Origin: Galbitalea sp036495225
Lineage (GTDB): Bacteria; Actinomycetota; Actinomycetes; Actinomycetales; Microbacteriaceae
Assembly: GCA_036495225.1 (NCBI GenBank)
Contig: DASXNG010000028.1
Span: forward strand, 1-13,130
Length of the DNA stretch: 13,130 nucleotides
Direction of reading: 5' to 3'
Part shown: piece by piece, positions 1 through 5,111 of the stretch
Layout of the letters: the number at the start of each line of letters is the position of its first letter
Numbering within the stretch: the stretch's first letter is position 1
Program-made: the position numbers and the translations under genes
Notes under the pieces: model-generated
What the model was told of the DNA's origin: nothing
Seen by the model: the letters and a program-made list of their open reading frames with translations, nothing else
Database searches by the model: none

Positions 1-271
1 CCCAGCGTCCGACATATTCACCAATGCGAAAGATCTGGCGATCGCGGATGTCGCGCTTGCCAGCATCCCGGGGCGAAACGGTCGAGACGACGGTGCGTAC
101 GATCACGGTCGCGATGATCGATGCTCCGATTGCCGAAAGCATGAGTGGAACATAGTGTGCGCTTGCGACGGACGATCGACTTACCTCCCCGATCACGAGG
201 ATCGCGTAAGCGATGTAGGTGGCGATAGCGACAACCAGTTCGATCCAGACGCCTTTCTCTTCGGATGACAT
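1..271 (-). CDS. DUF2178-like small membrane protein (3' part missing)
   Basis: This reading frame stays open for 90 codons from an ATG at 271 to the left edge, so the C-terminus lies outside the window. An AGGAG Shine-Dalgarno (277-281) sits 5 nt before the ATG. The protein begins MSSEEKGVWIELVV and has two hydrophobic segments, roughly residues 10-29 and 42-64. A charged stretch ending in DIRDRQIFRIGEYVG follows. A helix pair followed by a D-x-R-D motif resembles the DUF2178 family of small membrane proteins of unknown function, which from general knowledge often sit beside a small XRE-type regulator. The coding call is firm. The family name rests on recall of the motif and is tentative. 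The promoter region upstream carries a paired operator-like repeat, so expression is probably tightly controlled. Confidence 0.8.
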   Translation of the reverse strand, partial: MSSEEKGVWIELVVAIATYIAYAILVIGEVSRSSVASAHYVPLMLSAIGASIIATVIVRTVVSTVSPRDAGKRDIRDRQIFRIGEYVGRW

Positions 272-287
272 TTCTTCTCCTCGCGCA

Positions 288-355
288 CATGTAAAAAATT
301 CTTGACATTGCGAAGGTACGGCACCGTTGCCGAGATGTCAAGAATGTTTTACATG
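288..355. repeat. Paired 21-bp inverted repeat, probable double operator
   Basis: Arms 288-308 and 335-355 are inverted copies matching at 20 of 21 positions, separated by 26 bp. Each arm is itself an imperfect dyad of the form TGTnAAnAATTnTTnACA (left core TGTAAAAAATTCTTGACA), as expected for a dimeric repressor site. The pair is clearly richer in A and T than its surroundings. One arm covers the predicted -35 box and the other the predicted transcription start of the DUF2178-like gene, so bound repressor would occlude the promoter and could also bridge both sites. No gene reads rightwards from this element, so it seems to serve only the left gene. The regulator is not visible in the window. 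Confidence 0.75.
313..341 (-). promoter_or_regulatory. Predicted sigma70-type promoter of the DUF2178-like gene
   Basis: On the minus strand a perfect TTGACA (-35, 336-341) is followed by a 17-nt spacer and TACCTT (-10, 313-318). Transcription would start near 306, about 35 nt before the ATG at 271. The -35 box lies inside the right arm of the inverted repeat (335-355), and the inferred start point lies inside the left arm (288-308). This is an inference from the sequence alone. Confidence 0.5.
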
Positions 356-379
356 GGAGCAGGAGTGACTGAGCGGCGC

Positions 380-901
380 CTACTTGCTGTGCGCCCGCAG
401 AAACGCGAAGAACGCCACAACGATGACGGTCACGACGAGTGCAACGATGTTGAGCACTCGATTGGTTCGCGTTCGCATGAGGTTGGCCGTTATCGCATAA
501 AGACCGATGCCGAGCACGCCCCCGAACGTGTTGCAGATGACGTCGGTGATGTCCGCTCTTCCAATGCTGAACGCGTACTGGATGGCCTCAAAGCCAACAC
601 TCGTCGCAGCGACGACAAGCGTTCTAAGACCAAAGGACCACTCCCTCTTGAGCATCGAGATGTAGATGCCGAGGGGCACGAAGATGAGAACGTTCTCGAT
701 CACTTCGCCGATGCCGAATCGGCCGAAGTCCGTGTACGAGCCTCCGAATGGAATCAGGTTGAGTTCTCGCCCGTTCTCGGTCAGCTGATATTGGAACGGG
801 AACTTGAACAGGATCACCGCCACCAGGAGGACGGCATAGATGCCGAAGAGCACGATCGTCAATGCGCCCGGTGCTGCCGACTTGGTTGCGCGGTCTGTCA
901 T
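380..901 (-). CDS. VanZ-like family membrane protein
   Basis: A 173-residue integral membrane protein of the VanZ-like family. Family landmarks are present in order: NLIPF at residues 48-52, the ENVLIFVPLGIYISML helix at about 69-84, a helix with FEAIQ at 104-108, then GRADITDVICNTFGGVLG at 114-131. A final hydrophobic segment covers about 148-168, and another spans 13-33 near the N-terminus. VanZ gives low-level teicoplanin resistance in enterococci, but most VanZ-like proteins have no known function, so resistance should not be assumed. I chose the ATG at 901 because GAGAGGGA (910-917) lies 8 nt upstream. The alternative TTG at 919 would overlap that Shine-Dalgarno. The gene lies 115 nt downstream of the nitroreductase-like gene on the same strand and may be at the end of that transcript. 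Confidence 0.9.
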   Translation of the reverse strand: MTDRATKSAAPGALTIVLFGIYAVLLVAVILFKFPFQYQLTENGRELNLIPFGGSYTDFGRFGIGEVIENVLIFVPLGIYISMLKREWSFGLRTLVVAATSVGFEAIQYAFSIGRADITDVICNTFGGVLGIGLYAITANLMRTRTNRVLNIVALVVTVIVVAFFAFLRAHSK

Positions 902-915
902 TCGGATGTTCCCTC

Positions 916-1002
916 TCAAGCGGTGACCTGATGCCGCTTTGGTCGGTAACTCCGGTCGATGAGACGATACTTCCAGTTGGGGCGTGTTCCGTAATCCGCC
1001 AT
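916..1002 (-). CDS. Possible small ORF, 28 residues, unknown
   Basis: An ATG at 1002 opens a 28-codon frame that ends in TGA at 916-918, 14 nt before the VanZ-like start. GAGGA at 1013-1017 lies 10 nt upstream and could serve as a ribosome binding site. The peptide is basic and aromatic, starting MADYGTRPNWKYRLIDRSYR, and does not look membrane-bound. The same frame is open further upstream, but there it overlaps the nitroreductase gene. It could be a genuine small protein, a leader coupling translation to the VanZ-like gene, or chance. I do not recognise it, and nothing beyond position and ribosome-site spacing supports it. Confidence 0.25.
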   Translation of the reverse strand: MADYGTRPNWKYRLIDRSYRPKRHQVTA

Positions 1003-1016
1003 CAGAATGATGTCCT

Positions 1017-1475
1017 CTACCGCGGCGTCAGTCGAATGATCGGTATCACACGGTCGGTTTTCGTCTCGTAACGGGCGAACTGTGGGGCCGCCGCGACGAT
1101 CGCCGCCCATGCGCGATCACGCTCCTCATCGTGCAGTTGCTCCGGAATCACTGGAACGTGCTTGCGGTCGATGTCGATGCTGACCTTGTCTGGATTGGCC
1201 GCGATGTTGTAGTACCAGGCCGGGTTGCGGGCGCTGCCCGAAGCGGATGCCACGATCAGCCACGTTCCGTGCTCGCTCGGCAGCCAGCCGACGGGTACGG
1301 CGCGCGCCGCGCCGCTCTTCTTGCCGATGGTGTTCAGCACGAGCAGATTGTTGCCCATGACTTTGCCGCCCTTGTTACGGACGCGCTTGATTGCCCGATT
1401 GTTGAACCAGGTCGTGAGTGCGTTCGCCTTGGGAGGGCGACCTCCTCTGGTGCCGTTGGTGGAGTTGAAACTCAT
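1017..1475 (-). CDS. F420-dependent nitroreductase family protein (DDN-like)
   Basis: A 152-residue protein of the deazaflavin(F420)-dependent nitroreductase/DUF385 family, whose best-known member is mycobacterial Ddn, which activates nitroimidazoles. Family blocks are clear: LLVLNTIGKKSGAARAVPVGW at about residues 44-64, WLIVASASGSARNPAWYYNI at 72-91, and the closing RVIPIIRLTPR. Members bind coenzyme F420 in a split beta-barrel and reduce quinones or other acceptors. The physiological substrate here is unknown. The ATG at 1475 has AGGAG 6-7 nt upstream (ctaggagcaagccATG), and that Shine-Dalgarno overlaps the stop codon of the preceding PPOX gene, which suggests translational coupling. The length is normal for the family and no damage is seen. 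Confidence 0.92.
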   Translation of the reverse strand: MSFNSTNGTRGGRPPKANALTTWFNNRAIKRVRNKGGKVMGNNLLVLNTIGKKSGAARAVPVGWLPSEHGTWLIVASASGSARNPAWYYNIAANPDKVSIDIDRKHVPVIPEQLHDEERDRAWAAIVAAAPQFARYETKTDRVIPIIRLTPR

Positions 1476-1484
1476 GGCTTGCTC

Positions 1485-1928
1485 CTAGTTGTGGTGAGGG
1501 TCGTCGCCCATGACGTCCCTCGCGGTAATGCGCATGCCGGGCGCGGCTGGATCGAGTCCGAGCGTGAGGATGCGCAAGGGGTGGATTCGTATGATTGCGG
1601 CGGGGATGCCCGGGCGCTCACCATATCCGGAATCGATCGGGTGCTCGATCGCCTCGCCCCATCCGCGGATCTCGACGAATCGGGGGTGCCACGGGTCTGT
1701 TGAGGCGACATCGTCGATGACGAATGCAGCCTGGCTGTTCGCTTCGACGTTGCGGAACTTCTTGCTGACATCCATACCGTGGCCGCCGATGTCGATCGTC
1801 TCTATAGCGGGGTTGTACCGGAAGCCGACCGGACTGACCTGCAGCAGCCCGCCGGGCTGTGCGGTCGCGAGTCGGCCGAGCCGCTGGGAGCGGATGTATT
1901 CGACTTCGATGTCGGTGAAGACGTTCAC
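1485..1928 (-). CDS. PPOX-class F420-dependent oxidoreductase
   Basis: A 147-residue split-barrel protein resembling the pyridoxamine 5'-phosphate oxidase-like, F420-dependent class common in actinobacteria. Diagnostic blocks are LGRLATAQPGG (17-27), QVSPVGFRYNP (30-40), TIDIGGHG (44-51), KKFRNV (56-61) and FVIDDVASTDPWHPRFVEIRG (69-89). The substrate cannot be read from sequence. The start is GTG at 1928. It lacks a Shine-Dalgarno but has TAGTCT exactly 6 nt upstream, fitting a leaderless transcript. It precedes the DDN-like gene by 9 nt, so the two F420-type proteins probably form one operon. The genome should therefore encode F420 biosynthesis (fbiABC and cofD-type genes), none of which is in the window. 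Confidence 0.9.
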   Translation of the reverse strand: MNVFTDIEVEYIRSQRLGRLATAQPGGLLQVSPVGFRYNPAIETIDIGGHGMDVSKKFRNVEANSQAAFVIDDVASTDPWHPRFVEIRGWGEAIEHPIDSGYGERPGIPAAIIRIHPLRILTLGLDPAAPGMRITARDVMGDDPHHN

Positions 1929-1934
1929 GTAGCG

Positions 1935-1964
1935 AGACTATCGAGCGGCGCGGAGGTCGGTGAA
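1935..1964 (-). promoter_or_regulatory. Predicted leaderless promoter of the PPOX gene
   Basis: On the minus strand, TTCACC (1959-1964) and TAGTCT (1935-1940) are separated by 18 nt, and TAGTCT is followed by 6 nt and then the GTG start codon. A TANNNT box at this distance puts the transcription start on the first base of the start codon. This agrees with the absence of a Shine-Dalgarno. Leaderless genes are common in actinobacteria. Not experimentally shown. Confidence 0.5.
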
Positions 1965-2021
1965 CTCTCCCCGACTCTCGCGGTATTTGTGTGAAATTCT
2001 GAGTTTGTCGATGGAGGCGCG

Positions 2022-2777
2022 ATGAGGATTGCGATTGCCGGTGGCACCGGTGTTGTCGGGCGCTACCTCGTGGGCGCGCTACGGGAGGCGGGTCACGAAG
2101 TACTCGTTCTCACTCGTTCGACCGGCTTCGATCTAATGGAGGCAAGCGGGCTTAGCACCACCCTCACGGGAGTCGACGCGGTCGTGGACGCCAGCGGGCC
2201 GGCAGGCTCTTCCGGCACGGCATCGGTGCGGTTCTTCACCACCGTGACGAGCAATCTCCTTCGCGCAGAGGAAGAGGCCGGTGTGCAACATCACGTCGCG
2301 CTGTCGATCGTCGGCGCGGCCAAAATCAACGCCGGCTACTACGCAGGCAAGAAGGCTCAGGAGAATTTGGTGTCGGCCGCGGACATCCCATGGACGATCC
2401 TTCGGGCGACGCAGTTCCACGAGTTCGCGGCGCAGCTAATACCAAGAGGCAGGGTCGGGCCGATCCAGGCAGTGCCTGCCATGCGTTCCCAGCCGATTGC
2501 GGCGGCAGAGGTGGCCGCCGTGCTCGCCGAAACTGCAACGGGCGATGCGCAGGGACTGCTTCCGGAGCTCGCCGGCCCGAAAGAGGAACGGATGTCTGAG
2601 CTCGTGCGTCGCTACCTGAGGGCGACCGGCGACGACCGCCCGGTGCTTGAGGTCAGGGTTCCTGGCGCATGGTGGCGCGGGCTGCGCGACGGATCGTGCT
2701 TGCCTGGCCCGGGCGCGCGCCTGGGAAAGCAGACGTTCAGCGAATGGCTGGTTTCAGCGAAGGGAGCGCGGCGTTAG
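2022..2777 (+). CDS. NAD(P)-binding NmrA-like / atypical SDR protein
   Basis: A 251-residue Rossmann-fold protein. The N-terminal MRIAIAGGTGVVGRYLV carries the GGTGxxG dinucleotide-binding motif (residues 7-13). LTRSTGFDL (30-38) matches the end of the second strand, and DAVVDASGP (52-60) resembles the substrate-side strand. A Tyr-x-x-x-Lys (Y107/K111, in YYAGKKAQE) matches the position of the SDR catalytic pair, and PWTILRATQFHEF (123-135) is typical of the NmrA/YwnB-like group. Members act as NAD(P)H-dependent reductases or redox sensors. The specific role is unknown. GGAGG lies 5 nt before the ATG. The gene is divergent from the PPOX operon across 93 bp and converges on the carboxylesterase gene with its stop codon overlapping by 4 bp (TTAG, 2774-2777). 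Confidence 0.88.
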   Translation: MRIAIAGGTGVVGRYLVGALREAGHEVLVLTRSTGFDLMEASGLSTTLTGVDAVVDASGPAGSSGTASVRFFTTVTSNLLRAEEEAGVQHHVALSIVGAAKINAGYYAGKKAQENLVSAADIPWTILRATQFHEFAAQLIPRGRVGPIQAVPAMRSQPIAAAEVAAVLAETATGDAQGLLPELAGPKEERMSELVRRYLRATGDDRPVLEVRVPGAWWRGLRDGSCLPGPGARLGKQTFSEWLVSAKGARR

Positions 2778-4234
2778 TCTGCCAGCGCTCTCACCGTGTC
2801 GTAGCCGTGCAGCTGCACCGTCGACGGAGTGTCGAACACCTGCGTTGAACCCTGGTCTGAGTACGTAGGCCAGTTGGGGTTTCCCTCTTTGACGAAGGAG
2901 ACCGCGTCCGCGTGAACGGTGTCCGCGAGACTCTGGGGCGGTGCATCCCCGGCGACTGCCGTCACGCCATCCGCGCCTAGGCAATCGAAGAAGAAGGGCA
3001 GGTCGAGGCAGTGAACGGCGAAACCGTGCACGGGCGAGCGCCAGGCGAAGCGATACAACCAGGTCGGAGCATCCGCGCGTGCCTCGACGATGCGGAGCGC
3101 CGCAACGCGGAACATCTTGTCGGTCATGTACCGCCCGAGTCGCGCTGCGGTTCCCTTGATGTTTCGGTTGGCCGCCAGATAGTCGCGGCGGCGCTGGCCT
3201 TTCAGTCCCATCTTGCCCAGCAGGAACCTTGCCGTGGTGAACCTCAGCTGGTTTTTGGCCTCGTTGAAAGCCATCGAGAATTCGTCGTCGGTGGCCCCGA
3301 GGACCAGCGGGATGTTGGCGCCAACGCCTGCTCGAATGAAGTCGAGGCTCGACCGGGTGATGAGGTCGCCGTCGATCACCGGTCCGAGGATCAGTCCCTC
3401 TTCCAGCATGGTGGTGAGCCCCTCCATGGGATCGCCTTCCCCACCGATGTCTGCGACGGTGCCCTGGGCAATGAGGAGCTGTTCCTCCGTGAGGCTCGCG
3501 AAACCGGCCCTGGTCGGTTCAACGCCTGCGGCGAGTGCGAGTTTGTTCGCGGCAGCTTTCGCGCGCTCCGGCGTGACGTCGGCGACGGCACCGGAGATGC
3601 AATAGACCCGGTGGAAGAGTCCCTGAGCGCGCGGCATCCCGAGCAGCGTCAGCACGGCGCCGCCTCCGGCCGACTGGCCGGCGATCGTCACCTTGGAGGG
3701 GTCCCCACCGAAGTTCGCGATGTTGTCGCGTACCCATTCGAGCGCCAGCAGCCAGTCCAGAACACCGCGGTTGTGGGGAGCGCCATCGATCCAGCCGAAT
3801 CCGTCGAAGCCGAGGCGATAGGACACCGACACCGTGACGACACCATCACGGTTGAACGCCGCCCCGTCATACCAGGGGCTGGCAGGGGAGCCGGCGAGAA
3901 ATCCGCCGCCGTGAATGTAGACGAGCACCGGAAGACTGGTCTCGAGCGACGGCGTGAACACGTTGACGTTGAGTGTCGACTCCCCGGCGATGGACGGCTC
4001 GGGGATCAGGGTTACCTCCGACAGCTGTTTGCGTTGCGGAGTTGCACCGTACTCGACCGCATCCAGCACGCCCTCCCAGGCCGCATACGGAACGGGAGCA
4101 GCGAAACGCAGCTCACCCACCGGCGGCTCCGCGAACGGAATGCCGAGGAACGCGGCGGACGCACCGCGCCAGAACCCGCGCACGCGTCCGGCGGTAGTCG
4201 TCGCTTCGATGAAGGTCTTGTCGGTTTCAATCAC
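2774..4234 (-). CDS. Type B carboxylesterase (alpha/beta hydrolase)
   Basis: A 486-residue carboxylesterase/para-nitrobenzyl-esterase family protein that should hydrolyse carboxylic esters. The oxyanion-hole motif HGGG is at 108-111. The nucleophile elbow GQSAGG places the catalytic serine at Ser188. GATDDE (313-318) is at the usual place for the acid residue (Glu318), and VHCLDLPFFFD (407-417) gives the catalytic His408. The GIPFAEPPVGELRF block at 31-44 is the family N-terminal signature. There is no signal peptide, so it is probably cytoplasmic. The length is normal. The start is GTG at 4234 with only a weak Shine-Dalgarno. It faces away from a TetR regulator across 132 bp containing a dyad, a classic layout for local control. 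The substrate is unknown. Confidence 0.94.
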   Translation of the reverse strand: MIETDKTFIEATTTAGRVRGFWRGASAAFLGIPFAEPPVGELRFAAPVPYAAWEGVLDAVEYGATPQRKQLSEVTLIPEPSIAGESTLNVNVFTPSLETSLPVLVYIHGGGFLAGSPASPWYDGAAFNRDGVVTVSVSYRLGFDGFGWIDGAPHNRGVLDWLLALEWVRDNIANFGGDPSKVTIAGQSAGGGAVLTLLGMPRAQGLFHRVYCISGAVADVTPERAKAAANKLALAAGVEPTRAGFASLTEEQLLIAQGTVADIGGEGDPMEGLTTMLEEGLILGPVIDGDLITRSSLDFIRAGVGANIPLVLGATDDEFSMAFNEAKNQLRFTTARFLLGKMGLKGQRRRDYLAANRNIKGTAARLGRYMTDKMFRVAALRIVEARADAPTWLYRFAWRSPVHGFAVHCLDLPFFFDCLGADGVTAVAGDAPPQSLADTVHADAVSFVKEGNPNWPTYSDQGSTQVFDTPSTVQLHGYDTVRALAD

Positions 4235-4304
4235 TAGCGCTCAATCCCGGGTTCATAGTTCGATAGCGGATCGACGCTCGTGATTCTCTTCCGCTCTGAA
4301 GGCA

Positions 4305-4331
4305 TGAAAACCGTATCCCATTCTGTTTTCA
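4305..4331. promoter_or_regulatory. Inverted repeat in the esterase-TetR gap, candidate operator
   Basis: TGAAAAC (4305-4311) and GTTTTCA (4325-4331) form 7-bp arms around a 13-bp centre. Three further base pairs match inside the centre, giving 10 of 13 symmetric pairs. The element lies 24 bp upstream of the TetR -10 box and between the divergent esterase and TetR starts, so binding of the TetR protein would repress its own gene and perhaps the esterase. Assignment to this TetR is inference from position. Confidence 0.5.
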
Positions 4332-4354
4332 CCCGCAACCGACCATCGCTGGCT

Positions 4355-4360
4355 TAAGCT
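4355..4360 (+). promoter_or_regulatory. -10 box of a leaderless TetR transcript
   Basis: TAAGCT fits TANNNT and is followed by exactly 6 nt and the ATG at 4367. This is the same geometry as at the PPOX gene. No Shine-Dalgarno is visible. A convincing -35 box is not seen, which would fit an activator-dependent or weak promoter. Confidence 0.45.
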
Positions 4361-4366
4361 GTGGCA

Positions 4367-4960
4367 ATGGCCGCACGGGGTTCCTACGCGAAGGGCGTCG
4401 CAAAGCGCGACGAAATCCTCACGACCGCGCTCGATGTCATCGCTCGCCATGGCTATCGCAATGCGTCCATTCGCGAGCTCGCCGCCGCCGTCGGCCTCAG
4501 TCAGACCGGGCTCCTGCACTATTTCGAAACCAAGGAGCAGCTCTTTGCCGAGGTTCTACGAAAGAGGGACGAGGTCGATACTGCTGCCTTCGGCATAACG
4601 GACGACCGGGACAGTGCGGCTCCGGACATCTTCGAAGGGATGATTCGGGTAGTGCGTCACAACGCGGACGTTCCGGGGCTCGTGCTGCTCTACGCCCAGT
4701 TCTCCACGGCGGCCGCCGAACCCGGGCACCCAGCCCGCGAGTTCTTTCAGCAGCGGTACGCCGAATTTCGCCTATTGCTCGCTAGCGCGATTCGGCAGAA
4801 GCAGTCGACAGGTGATCTCAGCGCCGACCTCGATCCAGACCGGATCGCCAACCTGCTGATGGCCGCTAGCGATGGTCTACAGACGCAGTGGATGCTGGAT
4901 GACTCCATTGACATGGCCGACCACATCTCATACCTCTGCGAACAGATCCTCCGCGAGTAG
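4367..4960 (+). CDS. TetR/AcrR-family transcriptional regulator
   Basis: A 197-residue TetR-family regulator. The N-terminal DNA-binding domain contains the standard pattern: RDEILTTALDVIARHGYRNASIRELAAAVGLS covers helices 1-3, and QTGLLHYFETKEQLF is the recognition helix and following helix. The C-terminal ligand domain (from about residue 60) is variable, and LAAISRL-like helices near the end fit dimerisation. The ligand is unknown. A GTG at 4361 would add two residues. I prefer the ATG at 4367 because a TANNNT box lies 6 nt upstream, consistent with a leaderless transcript. It is divergent from the carboxylesterase and 151 bp upstream of the sulfatase on the same strand. With inverted repeats in both flanking gaps, it is the likely regulator of one or both. 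Confidence 0.93.
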   Translation: MAARGSYAKGVAKRDEILTTALDVIARHGYRNASIRELAAAVGLSQTGLLHYFETKEQLFAEVLRKRDEVDTAAFGITDDRDSAAPDIFEGMIRVVRHNADVPGLVLLYAQFSTAAAEPGHPAREFFQQRYAEFRLLLASAIRQKQSTGDLSADLDPDRIANLLMAASDGLQTQWMLDDSIDMADHISYLCEQILRE

Positions 4961-4993
4961 GCGCCGGCCCGTTGCTCACCCACGGGGGGCTAC

Positions 4994-5028
4994 CCATTCG
5001 CAAACCCTGCGCACGTAGTGTCGAATGG
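4994..5028. promoter_or_regulatory. Inverted repeat spanning the putative sulfatase promoter
   Basis: CCATTCG (4994-5000) and CGAATGG (5022-5028) are perfect 7-bp inverted arms 21 bp apart. Between them, directly next to the right arm, TAGTGT (5016-5021) fits a -10 box for the sulfatase gene, whose start would then have a leader of roughly 85 nt. No good -35 box is seen. The two arms lie about two helical turns or more apart, so it could be a single wide site, two half-sites or an RNA hairpin. The heptamer CCCATTC also occurs inside the centre of the 4305-4331 dyad, a weak hint of a common regulator. Confidence 0.35.
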
Positions 5029-5111
5029 ACGGCGTGACCTGAGGCCGAGACATCCGCCCACCCGCGCCGCGCGAGACAACTCAACGGTGCAAGGTAATCG
5101 GAGGTCAGCTG

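Noticed and set aside
902..919. TTG start six codons upstream for the VanZ-like gene
   Set aside because: It would place the Shine-Dalgarno GAGAGGGA inside the coding sequence, while the ATG at 901 is correctly spaced from it.
302..931. 209-residue plus-strand open frame opposite the VanZ-like gene
   Set aside because: Antisense shadow of a clear membrane protein gene. Its composition is rich in Arg, Asp, Glu and His with no domain, and its start only arises from the inverted repeat, which makes both strands read similar peptides there.
1951..1976. GTCGG/CCGAC short inverted repeat between the PPOX and NmrA-like genes
   Set aside because: Arms of 5 bp without further symmetry, and nothing similar elsewhere in the window.
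3011..4237. 408-residue plus-strand open frame opposite the carboxylesterase
   Set aside because: The esterase has a full catalytic triad and family motifs on the minus strand. The opposite frame is low-quality, charged sequence typical of GC-rich antisense frames.
4260..4274. TCGAT-AGCGG-ATCGA dyad near the esterase start
   Set aside because: Five-bp arms are easily found by chance in GC-rich DNA, and the TGAAAAC/GTTTTCA dyad nearby is longer and better placed.
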